A DNA stretch of 49,122 nt from Natronorubrum halalkaliphilum (GCF_009834785.1 NZ_WUYX01000002.1:1-49122); one strand, 5' to 3'. Positions 35,108 through 44,490 are shown, counted from the first letter of the stretch. Notes: generated by a model from the sequence alone, not told the origin. Made by a program: numbers and translations.

Positions 35108-35307
35108 AGCTGATGACCGGTGGGCGTTACGCATCCCATGCAGAGATCCGCAGTTAGTCGCTGGTTTGCAACCCCTTACTGGTCGATGAGTTTACATCAC
35201 TATGAAGGCTTTGTATTTCTCGTTTGGCCCACACTGACTAGCAATGGCTACCCGTCAAGCGCCACCTGCCGCCGTGAAGGGGCACAAAACGTCGCGCTCG
35301 AGAGCGA

Positions 35308-35919
35308 TCACTCAGTTGCGGACGACTCCTCAAGCAGATGGCGATCGATATATCGCAGCACGTGCTGTCGATTTCGACGATACAGCTCCCGATCGTCGAG
35401 CGTGGCTCCCCGTTCCATCGTCCCGATGAGCACCGAGTGGATGAAATCCGCGGTTCGTTCCGGGTCGACTGACCGAAATTGCCCCGACTCGACACCGCGT
35501 TCTATCACGTTCGTGAGCTCTGACTGCAGGAGTTGGTCGTTCTGTTCGATCAGGTCGTGATACGCGGTACTGTGGGGTGCCTGCGATCTGATCTCGAAAA
35601 ACGCCTGTCGGAATCGAAGCTGATCGTCGTCCAACTGTTCGGGCAGGATTCGATCGACCAATCCGACGAGCGTCTCGTACGGGTCCCCGGTCATCTCCTC
35701 GTTGATTTTCGTCTCGAACCGCTCGAGAAGATACCGGAGGAAGTCGGTGAGGAGATCGTCTTTATCCTCGTAGTGGTAGTACAACAGTCCCTTGCTCTTG
35801 TCGAATTCCGCGACGATACTCGAGATCGTCGTATCCGGATAGCCGTGTTCGCACAACGCCCGGTATGTCGCATGCATTATCGCTTCCGTCGTTTCATCCG
35901 AACGAGATCGAGTGCCCAT
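35308..35919 (-). CDS. TetR-family transcription regulator
   Basis: 203 residues from ATG 35919 (MGTRSRSDETTEAIM), favoured over an upstream ATG because the protein then starts just before the DNA-binding domain. The HTH (about 8-55: IMHATYRALCEHGYPDTTISSIVAEFDKSKGLLYYHYEDKDDLL) is typical of haloarchaeal TetR/AcrR proteins. The C-terminal ligand domain includes FRQAFFEIRSQAPH and IHSVLIGTMERGATLDD. It probably represses a nearby efflux gene (MATE downstream, MFS upstream). The ACTGAACG operators at 31927 may be its target or that of a lost regulator; no copy of that motif is visible in its own promoter. Confidence 0.92.
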   Translation of the reverse strand: MGTRSRSDETTEAIMHATYRALCEHGYPDTTISSIVAEFDKSKGLLYYHYEDKDDLLTDFLRYLLERFETKINEEMTGDPYETLVGLVDRILPEQLDDDQLRFRQAFFEIRSQAPHSTAYHDLIEQNDQLLQSELTNVIERGVESGQFRSVDPERTADFIHSVLIGTMERGATLDDRELYRRNRQHVLRYIDRHLLEESSATE

Positions 35920-36945
35920 CGATAGACGTACTCTGTGTAGAAGATACATGATTTTTGCCATCGAATTCCGTGCAGTGCAATACTATCAGGGTCCGAACTA
36001 TTATGAATCATTACGTAGCTATCCGATGACTCCGCTGCTCAAGCGGCAAGCCTACTTACCACCAAAGACGGGAAACACATCTGTACACCCCGTCCGTCCG
36101 CAACTACAGACGCTCCAGTATCGACCCCTCCCGGGTGTTGTGCGCCGAGGTCCAACGCCGTTGCTGTCACGGAAGCGCAGTATGATCTCGCTTCCCTCGG
36201 TTTCAGATAGTGTTCTACCTTCCGAGAGGTATGGTTCTGATCAAGTCAATAAACTGTGCGTGACCGAATTTTCAACGCCGATCGACGACTCGAGACGAGT
36301 TGCTGTCGGGGTCGTATTTCGGTCGTGAGGTTGACTATGTAATCCAATAGCGGAAAGAGACGACCATACGCTGTCCGTTGTCTCAGATAACACAAACAGT
36401 AGACGGGGCTGAACCTGCAGAAGCAGTAGTTGGGAGTGCGTCATTTCGAAAATCCTCGATGATGTATACGCTGTCGAACCTACCTGTTACGGAATAGAAC
36501 GCCTAAGTTATCCGTTTAAATATCATTCAAGGAATGCAGATACCGGTCAGCGTTGATCAGTGGCTCAGATCAGTTTCGTTCGCGCGGAGCTATCTCCTCA
36601 CGACAGCAAAATGATGAAAGAAACGCGATCGATTAATTCGACGCGATCGACTGCCGTCGAGCCGCTCGGAGATGCCGAACCGCCGCGAGGTAAACGCGAG
36701 CGCACCGAGAATCATCGGCGTATCGCCGAGCGTTCGCGCCCAGAGCAGCGTCTGGACGTGATCCTGCTCGTAGAACTCGAGACTCCGTGCGGCGGCGCAG
36801 TATGTCCGGAAGAGTGAACGGTACTTCGGAGGAAAACTACAACCTACTGGCACCGAGAGTCTTCCCGTATGTGTTGGATGGTGGCTGATCACTGGTCGCT
36901 CGAGTCGGCTCGAACGGGTACCGCCCAGTCCCGCGTTCGCTCGAG
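35920..36945. other. Kilobase with no supported gene
   Basis: Relatively AT-rich DNA between TetR and the MFS gene. One minus-strand frame around 36620-36790 contains a peptide with real-looking character (EFYEQDHVQTLLWARTLGDT, then MILGALAFTSRRFGISERLDG), perhaps a fragment of a lost membrane protein, but both ends degrade into arginine-rich non-coding sequence. I see no RNA gene or repeat here. Confidence 0.4.
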
Positions 36946-38205
36946 GTGGATCGCGTGAACGCGAATGATCGCGCGATCACGGGCTACGTCATGGCCGGTC
37001 ACGGACTGGTCCACACCTACGAAATGTCGATCCCGATCCTGATGACGATCTGGCTGCTCGAGTTTTCGGTCACGGCTGCGGTACTCGGCCTCGTCGTCAC
37101 CATCGGCTACGGCCTGTTCGGAGTCGGCGCGCTTCCGGGGGGCCTCCTCGTCGACCGGTACGGTTCCCGGCTCCTGATCGTCGGCTGTCTCCTCGGCATG
37201 GGGCTCTCCTTTCTGGTGCTCGCGCTCTCCCCGGGTATCGGCGGCGTCGCGCTCGCGCTCGCCGTCTGGGGGATCGCCGCGAGCGTCTACCATCCGGCGG
37301 GGCTCGCGCTGATCAGTAACGGCGTCCGGGACGACGTTCGGGGAACGGCCTTCGCCTATCACGGGATGGCCGGCAACGGCGGGATCGCGTTCGGGCCGCT
37401 GGCGACCGCGCTACTGTTGCTCGCATTCGAGTGGCGACTCGTCGTCGCGGTGCTCGCTGTGCCGGCGCTGTTGGCAGCGGTCGCCGGACTGGTGACCGAG
37501 TTCGACGAGACCGCCGCCGTGCAGGTCACCGACGGCGGCCGCGACGAGTCATCGGTCGACTCGCTCTCGGCGTTCGTCACCAGCACGCGACAGGTGTTCA
37601 CGCTCGGGTTCGCGCTCGTCTTCGTCGTGGTGATGTTTAACGGGCTGTACTACCGCGGCGTCCTCACGTTCCTCCCCGAACTGCTGGACGATTTCCTCGT
37701 CGCGTTCGTCGGGGAGTTCCGACTCGAGCTATTCGGTCCGGAAAGCCCGGTCGCCGAGGAGTTCGACCTCGCTCAGTACGTCTACGTCGGGTTGTTGACC
37801 ATCGGCATCGGCGGTCAGTATTTCGGCGGTAAACTCACCGATCGAATCGCGCCCGAACGCGGGTTGGTCGGGATGCTTCTTACGCTCTCAGCGATCGCCC
37901 TCGTGTTCGTCCCCGCCGCGGAAGCGAGTCTGGCGACGCTGTTCGCGGCGAGCGTCGCGCTCGGATTCGCGCTGTTCGCGATGCAGCCGCTCACGCAGGC
38001 GACGATCGCGAAGTACTCGCCGCCTGACGCTCGCGGCCTCTCCTTTGGCTACACCTACCTCGGCATCTTCGGGATCGGCGCGCTCGGGGCAACCGTCACC
38101 GGCTTGGTTCTCACCCACGCGTCGGTCGTCGCCGTCTTCGCCGTACTCGCCGTCTTCGCCGCGATCGGCTGCGTGCTGGCGTCGGGGCTCGTTCTCCGCG
38201 GCTGA
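36946..38205 (+). CDS. MFS transporter
   Basis: 419 residues with a GTG start at 36946; alternative starts a few codons in are possible. Twelve membrane helices. The MFS loop 2-3 motif is GGLLVDRYGSRLL and the mirrored copy is GGKLTDRIAPERG. GIAASVYHPAGLALISN, with the conserved YHPxG, suggests the fosmidomycin-resistance (FSR)-like or sugar/organic-acid branch. It is convergent with the amidohydrolase gene, only 38 bp apart. Likely an exporter; substrate unknown. Confidence 0.87.
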   Translation: MDRVNANDRAITGYVMAGHGLVHTYEMSIPILMTIWLLEFSVTAAVLGLVVTIGYGLFGVGALPGGLLVDRYGSRLLIVGCLLGMGLSFLVLALSPGIGGVALALAVWGIAASVYHPAGLALISNGVRDDVRGTAFAYHGMAGNGGIAFGPLATALLLLAFEWRLVVAVLAVPALLAAVAGLVTEFDETAAVQVTDGGRDESSVDSLSAFVTSTRQVFTLGFALVFVVVMFNGLYYRGVLTFLPELLDDFLVAFVGEFRLELFGPESPVAEEFDLAQYVYVGLLTIGIGGQYFGGKLTDRIAPERGLVGMLLTLSAIALVFVPAAEASLATLFAASVALGFALFAMQPLTQATIAKYSPPDARGLSFGYTYLGIFGIGALGATVTGLVLTHASVVAVFAVLAVFAAIGCVLASGLVLRG

Positions 38206-38243
38206 TTCGCCGATTCGTGAGCCACGGAAACGAAGTCGAACTC

Positions 38244-39572
38244 CTACGGACGAACTTTTTCGGCGGCCTCGCGATGGTCCTCGAGCGAGAGCGCGATCGC
38301 CCGCGCCTCCTCGCGGATCGCCTCGGCGTCGACGACGGTGACCTCGCCGTCCTCGACGAGGACGTTGCCGTCGACCATCGAAAACACGACGTCGTCGCCG
38401 TGGGCACCGTAGACGAGATGCGAGAGCGGATCGTGCAACGGGGTCGCTCGAGTCGGCTCCGTACTGACGCCGACGATGTCCGCGCGCCACCCCTCGCGAA
38501 TCGCGCCGAGTCGGTCGAAGCCCGCGGCGCGAGCGCCGTTTATCGTCGCCATCTCGAACAGTTCCGGAGCGGGTGCCGAGACGGGGTTCAGCCGGTCGAC
38601 CTTCTGGAGGAGGCTGCCCTGGCGCATCTCGGTGAAGGGGTCGAGCGTGTTGTTACACGGTGGGCCGTCGTTGCCCAGCGCGACGTTGATCCCGCGCTCT
38701 AAGTAGTCCGTCACCGGCGCGATCCCGCTCGCGAGTTTCATGTTCGACGACGGACAGTGCGTCACGTGGGTTCCCGTCTCCGCCAACACCTCGCGCTCGC
38801 TCTCGTCGGTCCAGACGCAGTGGGCGAGCACGACGTCCTCGCCGGTGAGACCGACCTCGTCCAGCCAGTGGATGTTTCGCATCCCCGTGTCTTCCTCGAC
38901 CGTTTCGATCTCGCTGCGGTTCTCGCTCGCGTGGGTGTGGATGCGGACGCCGTCGTACGCGTCGGCCAGGTCCCGAGCACCGCGGAGACAGCGTTCGGAG
39001 CAGGAGACGGCAAAGCGAGGCGTGACGGCGTAGCGGATACGGTCGTCGAACGAGCCGTGATACGCCTGAATCAGTCGCTCGCTCTCGGCCAGCGCCTCGT
39101 CGGTGTCCTCGAGCAGGCCGTCCGGCGAGCGTCGGTCCATCATGACCTTCCCGAGGACGCCGCGAATTCCGATCTCGCCCGCCGCTTCGAACGCGCGATC
39201 GGCGTGGTTGACCGAGAGGTGGTCGATACACGTCGTCGTCCCGCTCTCGATCATCTCGAGGTAGCCTAGTTTCGCCGCGGTTTCCATTTCCTCTGCCGAA
39301 AGGGAGGCCTCCATCGGCAGGATGTACTCGAACAGCCAGTCGAGGAGTTCGTGGTCGTCGGCGATCCCGCGGCCCAGACTCTGTACCGAGTGAATGTGGC
39401 CGCCGACGAGTCCCGGAAGCAAAAGATCGTACTCGCGTTCCTCGTGGCTCGGATACCGATCGACGATCTCGCTCCGCGGACCGACCGCCTCGATTCGGGA
39501 GCCCTCGACGACTACGCTCCCGTCATCGATGACGGTGTCGGCGTCGGCGATAATAGTTCCAGAACAGATCAT
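38244..39572 (-). CDS. Metal-dependent amidohydrolase, nucleoside/guanine deaminase-like
   Basis: 442 residues of the ATZ/TRZ/SAH-deaminase branch. The N-terminal beta-strand region (MICSGTIIADADTVIDDGS) and C-terminal strands form the composite domain. The metal site is complete: HxH in VGGHIHSVQSL (about 59-61), His in RIHTHASEN (about 205-208), His in VLAHCVW and Asp in LGNDGPPCNN. The family deaminates guanine, S-adenosylhomocysteine, 5'-deoxyadenosine or aminotriazines. HASENRSEIE and PSSNMKLASGIAP are typical of SAH/MTA-type deaminases, but the exact substrate is open. It faces an MFS transporter, so salvage of an imported base is possible. Confidence 0.87.
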   Translation of the reverse strand: MICSGTIIADADTVIDDGSVVVEGSRIEAVGPRSEIVDRYPSHEEREYDLLLPGLVGGHIHSVQSLGRGIADDHELLDWLFEYILPMEASLSAEEMETAAKLGYLEMIESGTTTCIDHLSVNHADRAFEAAGEIGIRGVLGKVMMDRRSPDGLLEDTDEALAESERLIQAYHGSFDDRIRYAVTPRFAVSCSERCLRGARDLADAYDGVRIHTHASENRSEIETVEEDTGMRNIHWLDEVGLTGEDVVLAHCVWTDESEREVLAETGTHVTHCPSSNMKLASGIAPVTDYLERGINVALGNDGPPCNNTLDPFTEMRQGSLLQKVDRLNPVSAPAPELFEMATINGARAAGFDRLGAIREGWRADIVGVSTEPTRATPLHDPLSHLVYGAHGDDVVFSMVDGNVLVEDGEVTVVDAEAIREEARAIALSLEDHREAAEKVRP

Positions 39573-39750
39573 ACGGCCGCTAGACGGAGGCCACTCGTAA
39601 AATCGTTGCTCTCTGGGAGTTCGCTACTGGCTGTGGACACTCGCGTCCACTGCCACGCTCGTCGGCGTCACAGCTTTTCACGAATCACAGAGATGTTTCT
39701 TGTATTATGTAACTGGATATCCTATACAGACATAATAACAAATCATCCTA

Positions 39751-40039
39751 ACCTCGTACCGAGTGACCTGAGTGCCTTCTTGCCTCAGAAGGAAGAATCA
39801 AACCAGACATAGCCTGATTGCTCTGCATCTCACCACCCACCACCTAGCTAGACTAGATAGATAGTACTTTACTATATTACTACCACGAATCGTGGTACGA
39901 CCCCCTGATTGACTAGCTACCACAACCGTTATTCACGCCTTTTTTATACTCTCTACTCAGGGATCAGCATCGCGAGCCAGTTGACTGGCTGTCTATGTCA
40001 CCTATTGTGACTTTCTTGCTCGCTCACTCGGTACGAGGT
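39751..40039. repeat. 16-bp perfect inverted repeat framing a low-GC segment
   Basis: ACCTCGTACCGAGTGA (39751-39766) is perfectly inverted as TCACTCGGTACGAGGT (40024-40039). The 257 bp between are AT-rich, with CTAGCTAGACTAGATAGATA, a CCACGAATCGTGG palindrome and a run of T, and hold no gene. This looks like a small non-autonomous element (MITE-like) or a structured relic; no target-site duplication is obvious. 39573-39750 contains nothing I can support. Confidence 0.5.
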
Positions 40040-40086
40040 GTGAGTGTGACTCTACGACCAGAACCCCGATTACTCGCTGAAAACCG

Positions 40087-40611
40087 CTACTCGAGCAATC
40101 CGAGATCCTCAAGCCGCACTACGATCACGTCGACAGCCTGTTCAGCTGTCTGTCCGCCTTTTCCCTCCAGTCACGACCAGCTTACCAGACCCGAACAGCA
40201 GAGCAACAACCTCTGGCTCATCGAATCGATACACCAGTCTGGAGGACTGTTCTGGCTCATACTCGATCTTCGCGAGGCCAAGCCCAATCGCGATTGCGTT
40301 TAGGTCGAGATTTCGCCCCAGGTCGGCGCTACTGACGATGTTTTGAACGACGATTTCTGGCTCATCTTCGACTTGGATTTGGAGTTCTCGGAGTTTTTCG
40401 AAGACGATCTTCAGGCTCTCGTGGACGTCATCGGTACTTTTCGCTCCGGTACGGACGATCTTCCCCGAACCACGATCAGGGCGGCGGATTTGGGGTACGG
40501 TAAGACAAGACCGAAGAACTGTTCCGGGGCGTAGTCGGATCCTTTGAGGCCCATAGCGACGCTCTGGAGATCAAGTTCCTATCCAATACCGGTCGACGCT
40601 ATTACCTCGAG
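40087..40611 (-). pseudogene. tbp: TATA-binding protein (TBP) pseudogene
   Basis: Read leftwards from about 40611, the frame-jumping translation follows haloarchaeal TBP closely. VIASTGIG is followed by an in-frame TAG where family members read Q (STGIGQELDLQS), then ELDLQSVAMGLKGSDYAPEQ, PKSAALIVV, a frameshift, GKIVRTGAKSTDDVHESLKI, FEKLRELQIQVEDEPEIVVQ, NIVSSADLGRNLDLNAIAIG, LVYRFDEPEVVALLFGSGKL, another shift near GGK, and EQAVDVIV.RLEDLGLLE ending at TAG 40087-40089. Both TBP repeats are represented. At least one stop and two or three frameshifts make it non-functional. Haloarchaea often carry several tbp paralogues, so this is probably a dead extra copy. Confidence 0.85.
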
Positions 40612-40760
40612 AACCAACCCCGTCCGACGCGGGATTTCGACGCACAACGGAATCGTTATACCGTTCAGTTAGCAACATCCGCTATCGAATATGGGTGACG
40701 GCACGTCTGGGATCGACGGGACAGGAGACCGCGATCGGTCGAAGCGAGCGGTGAGCTGAA

Positions 40761-42026
40761 ATGCGAGTCGGTGTCGTCGGAGCCGGAATGTCCGGACTGT
40801 CGCTCGTGCGGGCGCTCGACGAACGGGACGTCGACGTCGTCGCGTTCGAGGCCAACGACGAACCTGGTGGCGTCATGCGAAGCAGACGCGTCGACGGACG
40901 CGTCCTCGAGCTAGGGCCACAGCGGCTTCGACTCTCCCCCCAGATCGAATCGCTGGTCGACGACCTCGGACTGCGCGACCAGTTGCAGTTCGGGGACGAC
41001 GATCAGCCGCTGTACGCCTATCACGACGGGTGCCTCAGCGTCGTTCCGCTGTCGGTCAAAGAAGCGCTGACGACGGATCTCCTCAGCCCGCTCGGGAAGC
41101 TTCGGATCCTGAAAGAACCGATTACCGGTCCGCCGCGTCCCGACGAGACGGTCGACGAGTTTCTCACCCGGAAGTTCGGCCGCCAGGCAGCTCGCCGATA
41201 CCTCGGACCGCTGTACAGCGGGCTGTACGGTACCGATCCACAGGACATGCTAATGGAATACTCGCTCGGGAAAGCGATCGAGAAGGCGGGTATCGACGGG
41301 AGCATCCTCCTGTGGGTCGGTCGAAAGATCGTCGGCGGACGGAATACGCCGCCGATCTGTACGTTCGAGAACGGACTCGGCCAACTGCCGGAACGACTGT
41401 ACGAGACCCACGCCGATGCCATCTCCCTCGAGACACCCGTTACCGACGTTCGCGAGACCGACGACGGGTTCGAACTCGTCACCGATTCCGGGACCGAGAC
41501 CGTCGACGAAGTCGTCCTGACGACGCCTGCACCAACCAGCGCGGCGCTGCTTTCGAACGTCGACTCGGGCCTCGAGGCGACGTTACAGCGATTCAACTAC
41601 AACCCGATCGGGATGGTATACCTCGAATCCGATTTCGATCGCGACGGGATCGGAACGCTCGTCGGGACGCACGCTGACGCCACAATCAGCGGGCTGACCT
41701 GGAACGCGAGCTTCCTCGATCGCGACCGGCTGTTTACCTGTTATATCGATTCAGGGAGCTACCCCGAAATGACCGAGAGCACCGACGACGAACTCGGATC
41801 GGTCGCGGCGTCCGAGTTCGAACGGATCACGGGGTCGGCGGCGACGCCGATCCACGTCCACCGCTGGGAGCCGGGAATGCCGGCGTACGACCGGTCGTGG
41901 ACAGCGATGGACGACCTCGATCTGCCGACGGGAATCCACCTCTGTTCGAACTTCGTCGGCCGGGCCGGAATCCCCGGACGCGTCCGGAACGCGACGCGAC
42001 TCGCGGACGAACTCGCCGACGGCTGA
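40761..42026 (+). CDS. hemY: HemY/CgoX-type (copro)protoporphyrinogen oxidase
   Basis: 421 residues. The FAD dinucleotide-binding loop VGVVGAGMSGLSLVRALDE starts at residue 3, EANDEPGGVMRS follows, and the C-terminal GIHLCSNFVGRAGIPGRVRNA is the family's FAD motif II. LGPQRLRLSPQIESLVDDLGL and FLTRKFGRQAARRYLGPLYSGLYGTDP are standard HemY segments. It oxidises coproporphyrinogen or protoporphyrinogen. The next gene is ferrochelatase on the same strand, with hemE facing them. No membrane helix; likely soluble or peripherally bound. hemG is often used as a name for the same archaeal annotation, but the sequence is the flavin HemY type. Confidence 0.88.
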   Translation: MRVGVVGAGMSGLSLVRALDERDVDVVAFEANDEPGGVMRSRRVDGRVLELGPQRLRLSPQIESLVDDLGLRDQLQFGDDDQPLYAYHDGCLSVVPLSVKEALTTDLLSPLGKLRILKEPITGPPRPDETVDEFLTRKFGRQAARRYLGPLYSGLYGTDPQDMLMEYSLGKAIEKAGIDGSILLWVGRKIVGGRNTPPICTFENGLGQLPERLYETHADAISLETPVTDVRETDDGFELVTDSGTETVDEVVLTTPAPTSAALLSNVDSGLEATLQRFNYNPIGMVYLESDFDRDGIGTLVGTHADATISGLTWNASFLDRDRLFTCYIDSGSYPEMTESTDDELGSVAASEFERITGSAATPIHVHRWEPGMPAYDRSWTAMDDLDLPTGIHLCSNFVGRAGIPGRVRNATRLADELADG

Positions 42027-42136
42027 GCGGCGAGGGAACGGGTGTCACGGCGGCCCCTCGGCCGAAACGATGCCAGGGCGACCCGCCGGACTGCCGCGTT
42101 CGAAGTACCTAAACCGATCCCATCGTAACGGCCCAT

Positions 42137-43201
42137 ATGGAGACCGGCATTGTCCTGTTGAACTTCGGCGAACCGGCCGCACCAGAGCGCGAAGAGGTCC
42201 TCGAGTATCTAACGCGGATCTTCTACGACAACGCCTCGCTCGAAGACGCCGAGACCGAAGACGAAGCGTGGGAACGGTCCCGAGAACTGGCCCAGCGACG
42301 CCTGCCCAGCCTGATGGAAGAGTACGAGGAGATCGGTGGCTCGCCGCTACAAGAGCAGGCGACCGCGCAGGCCGAGGCGCTCGCGGAGACGCTTGCAGAC
42401 CGCGGCCACGATATCAGCGTCTATCACGCGATGCAGTTCATGGAACCGTTGATTCCGGACGTCGCCGCGGACGTCGCCGACGAGGGGCTCGACTCGATCA
42501 TCGCGATCCCGATCTACCCGCTGTGTGGTCCCTCGACGACGGTATCCGCGATCGACGCACTCGAGACATCGATCGACGATATCGACGGCTACGAGCCGGA
42601 GTTTAGCGCGATCACCGGCTGGCACAGAGCGCCGGCCTACAATCGGCTTCGGGCCGAGGGGATCACCGAATTCGTCGAGGAAGAAGAGATCGACCTTCAG
42701 GATCCCGACACCGCGTTCGTCTTCTCCGCACACGGCACGCCGACGAAGTATCTCGAGGACGGCAGCCGCTACGACCGGTACGTCGAGGAACACGCCGAAA
42801 CGATCGCCAGCATGATCGGCCTCGACGACTACGAGATCGGTTACCAGAACCACGCCAACCGCGGCATCGACTGGACCGAGCCGGAAACCGAAGCCGTCGT
42901 CGAAGGACTCGAGGGCGACGCCGAACGCGTCGTCGTCGAACCGATGAGTTTCATGCACGAACAGTCCGAGACCCTCGTCGAACTCGACGTCGACCTCCGC
43001 GAGGACGCCGCCGAAGTCGGGCTGGATCTCCACCGAGTGCCGGTTCCACACGACGATCCGCGGTTTCCGAATCTTTTGTCGGACATCCTCGAGCCGTTCC
43101 TGTCGGGCTTCGAGCCGTCGTACTACCAGCTTCGCCAGTGTGAGTGTCGTCCCGAGGCGGGAACCTACTGCTTCAATTCCGGACTGCCACCACAGCAGTA
43201 G
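42137..43201 (+). CDS. hemH: Ferrochelatase (protoporphyrin or coproporphyrin type)
   Basis: 354 residues. GIVLLNFGEPAAPEREEVLEYL opens the family's N-terminal domain. The active-site His is in FVFSAHGTPTKYL (about 195-207) and the Glu in MSFMHEQSETLVELD (about 272-286). The C-terminus QLRQCECRPEAGTYCFNSG carries three closely spaced Cys, which with another Cys could hold an Fe-S cluster as in some bacterial ferrochelatases. ATG start at 42137, 110 bp after the HemY-type oxidase. Its last codons are overlapped by a 28-bp tandem repeat. Whether the acceptor is proto- or coproporphyrin cannot be told by motif. Confidence 0.9.
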   Translation: METGIVLLNFGEPAAPEREEVLEYLTRIFYDNASLEDAETEDEAWERSRELAQRRLPSLMEEYEEIGGSPLQEQATAQAEALAETLADRGHDISVYHAMQFMEPLIPDVAADVADEGLDSIIAIPIYPLCGPSTTVSAIDALETSIDDIDGYEPEFSAITGWHRAPAYNRLRAEGITEFVEEEEIDLQDPDTAFVFSAHGTPTKYLEDGSRYDRYVEEHAETIASMIGLDDYEIGYQNHANRGIDWTEPETEAVVEGLEGDAERVVVEPMSFMHEQSETLVELDVDLREDAAEVGLDLHRVPVPHDDPRFPNLLSDILEPFLSGFEPSYYQLRQCECRPEAGTYCFNSGLPPQQ

Positions 43202-43287
43202 TTGCGGCCCGTTCCCGTCGCCGCAGTAGTTGCGCCAGAGTCCCATCACCGCAGTGGTTGCGACCCGTTTCCGCCTCCGCAGTCGTC
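43193..43287. repeat. 28-bp tandem repeat, about 3.4 copies
   Basis: Units beginning at 43193, 43221, 43249 and 43277 each open with C-x-GCAGT-x-GT (CCGCAGTAGTTGCG and variants) at exactly 28-bp spacing. They run from the last codons of hemH into the short convergent gap before hemE. They could form a terminator-like or regulatory structure, or simply be slippage expansion. Confidence 0.6.
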
Positions 43288-43323
43288 ATCGATACGACCG
43301 TTTCGCCGGCCGATACGGCCGTT

Positions 43324-44424
43324 TTATCGACTATTTTTCGCCGCGTCGAAGAACGCTTCGACGTTTTCGACCGGAGTGTTCCGATCAACGCCGTGGCCGA
43401 GATTGAGGATGTGGCCGGATTCGCCCGCAGCGTCGACAACCTCGTGGGTTCGCTCTCGAACAGTTTCCGGATCGCCGTACAGCAATGCCGGATCGAGGTT
43501 CCCCTGGACTGGCTGGTCGCCGAGTTCGTCTCGAGCCCGTGCGATATCGACCGTCCAGTCCAGGCCGACGACGTCGGCACCGCTGTCGGCGAGCAGGTCG
43601 AGATTGCCGCTTACGTTGCGAGCGAACATGATCGTCGGAACGTCGACCGCATCCAGTACCTCCCGATGCAGCGGCAACAAGAATTCGCGGTAGTCCGCGG
43701 GGGAGAGGAGCCCGGCGTACGTATCGAACAGTTGGATCGCGTCCGCGCCCGCTTCTTCCTGGTACGTGACGTACTCGACGAGAACGTCGGTAAAGGCTCG
43801 AAGCAATCGCTCGAACGCGTCCGGGTGTTCCGCACGGAGTCGTCGGATTTCCATGAACGAACGCGAGGGCGTCCCCTCACAGACGTACGCCGAAAGGGTA
43901 AACGGCCCGCCGGCGAAGCCGAGCACCGCGGCCTCCGAACCGAGTTCCGCGGTGAGTCGTTCGATGAGAGCGCCGACGTACCCGAGCTGTTCGCGGACGT
44001 CCCCGCGTTCACGGCGGGTGTCTGCAGGAGACTCGACCGGGTTCTCGACGACCGGACCGACGCCGGACTCGAGGTGGTAGGAAAAGCCCAGCGGTTCGAG
44101 GACGGTGAGAATATCCGAGTACATGACGACCCCGTCCGGCTGGAATCGCTCCCAGGGCTGCAGCGAGATTTCCGCGGCGATCTCGGGCGTCGAAATGGCC
44201 TCGAGAAACGAGTAGTCCTCCCGCAGCTCGCGGTATTCCGGTAGATATCGCCCGGCCTGGCGCATCATCCATACCGGCGGCCGTTCGGTCCGTTCGCCTC
44301 GAGCCGCCCTGAGGAAGAGATCTCTCATACTCGGACCTTGGCGGGGGAAGGGCCTAATAGTTGTGAATTGCCGGCACAACGGCGATTTGAAGGACAGGGA
44401 CCGAGCTGAGACCGTATCGTTCAC
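43324..44424 (-). CDS. hemE: Uroporphyrinogen decarboxylase
   Basis: The gene opens near 44424; an internal ATG at 44328 (MRDLFLRAARGERTERPPVW) matches the usual HemE start and gives about 334 residues, so the longer N-terminus may be untranslated. PPVWMMRQAGRYLPEYRE is the diagnostic HemE signature, with the substrate-binding Arg in RQAGR. GFAGGPFTLSAYV, EEAGADAIQLFDTYAGLLSP and LDWTVDIARARDEL are further conserved segments, and LGHGVDRNTPVENVEAFF closes the barrel. It converts uroporphyrinogen III to coproporphyrinogen III. Convergent with hemH. Confidence 0.92.
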   Translation of the reverse strand: MNDTVSARSLSFKSPLCRQFTTIRPFPRQGPSMRDLFLRAARGERTERPPVWMMRQAGRYLPEYRELREDYSFLEAISTPEIAAEISLQPWERFQPDGVVMYSDILTVLEPLGFSYHLESGVGPVVENPVESPADTRRERGDVREQLGYVGALIERLTAELGSEAAVLGFAGGPFTLSAYVCEGTPSRSFMEIRRLRAEHPDAFERLLRAFTDVLVEYVTYQEEAGADAIQLFDTYAGLLSPADYREFLLPLHREVLDAVDVPTIMFARNVSGNLDLLADSGADVVGLDWTVDIARARDELGDQPVQGNLDPALLYGDPETVRERTHEVVDAAGESGHILNLGHGVDRNTPVENVEAFFDAAKNSR

Positions 44425-44429
44425 TAGCG

Positions 44430-44490
44430 GTCAGGTATATAGTATGGAAAAACAATATACTGCTCGCACCCGAAAGACACTGCAGTTGCC
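44430..44490 (+). promoter_or_regulatory. TATA promoter of the tandem-Usp gene
   Basis: AGGTATATAGTATGG at 44432-44446 is a strong TATA-like element, 45-60 bp before the ATG at 44491. No ribosome-binding site is obvious. Confidence 0.45.

Noticed and set aside
36590-36892. 100-residue minus-strand ORF before the MFS gene
   Set aside because: A central stretch looks protein-like but the ends are arginine-rich noise and no family is recognisable; mentioned only in the intergenic note.
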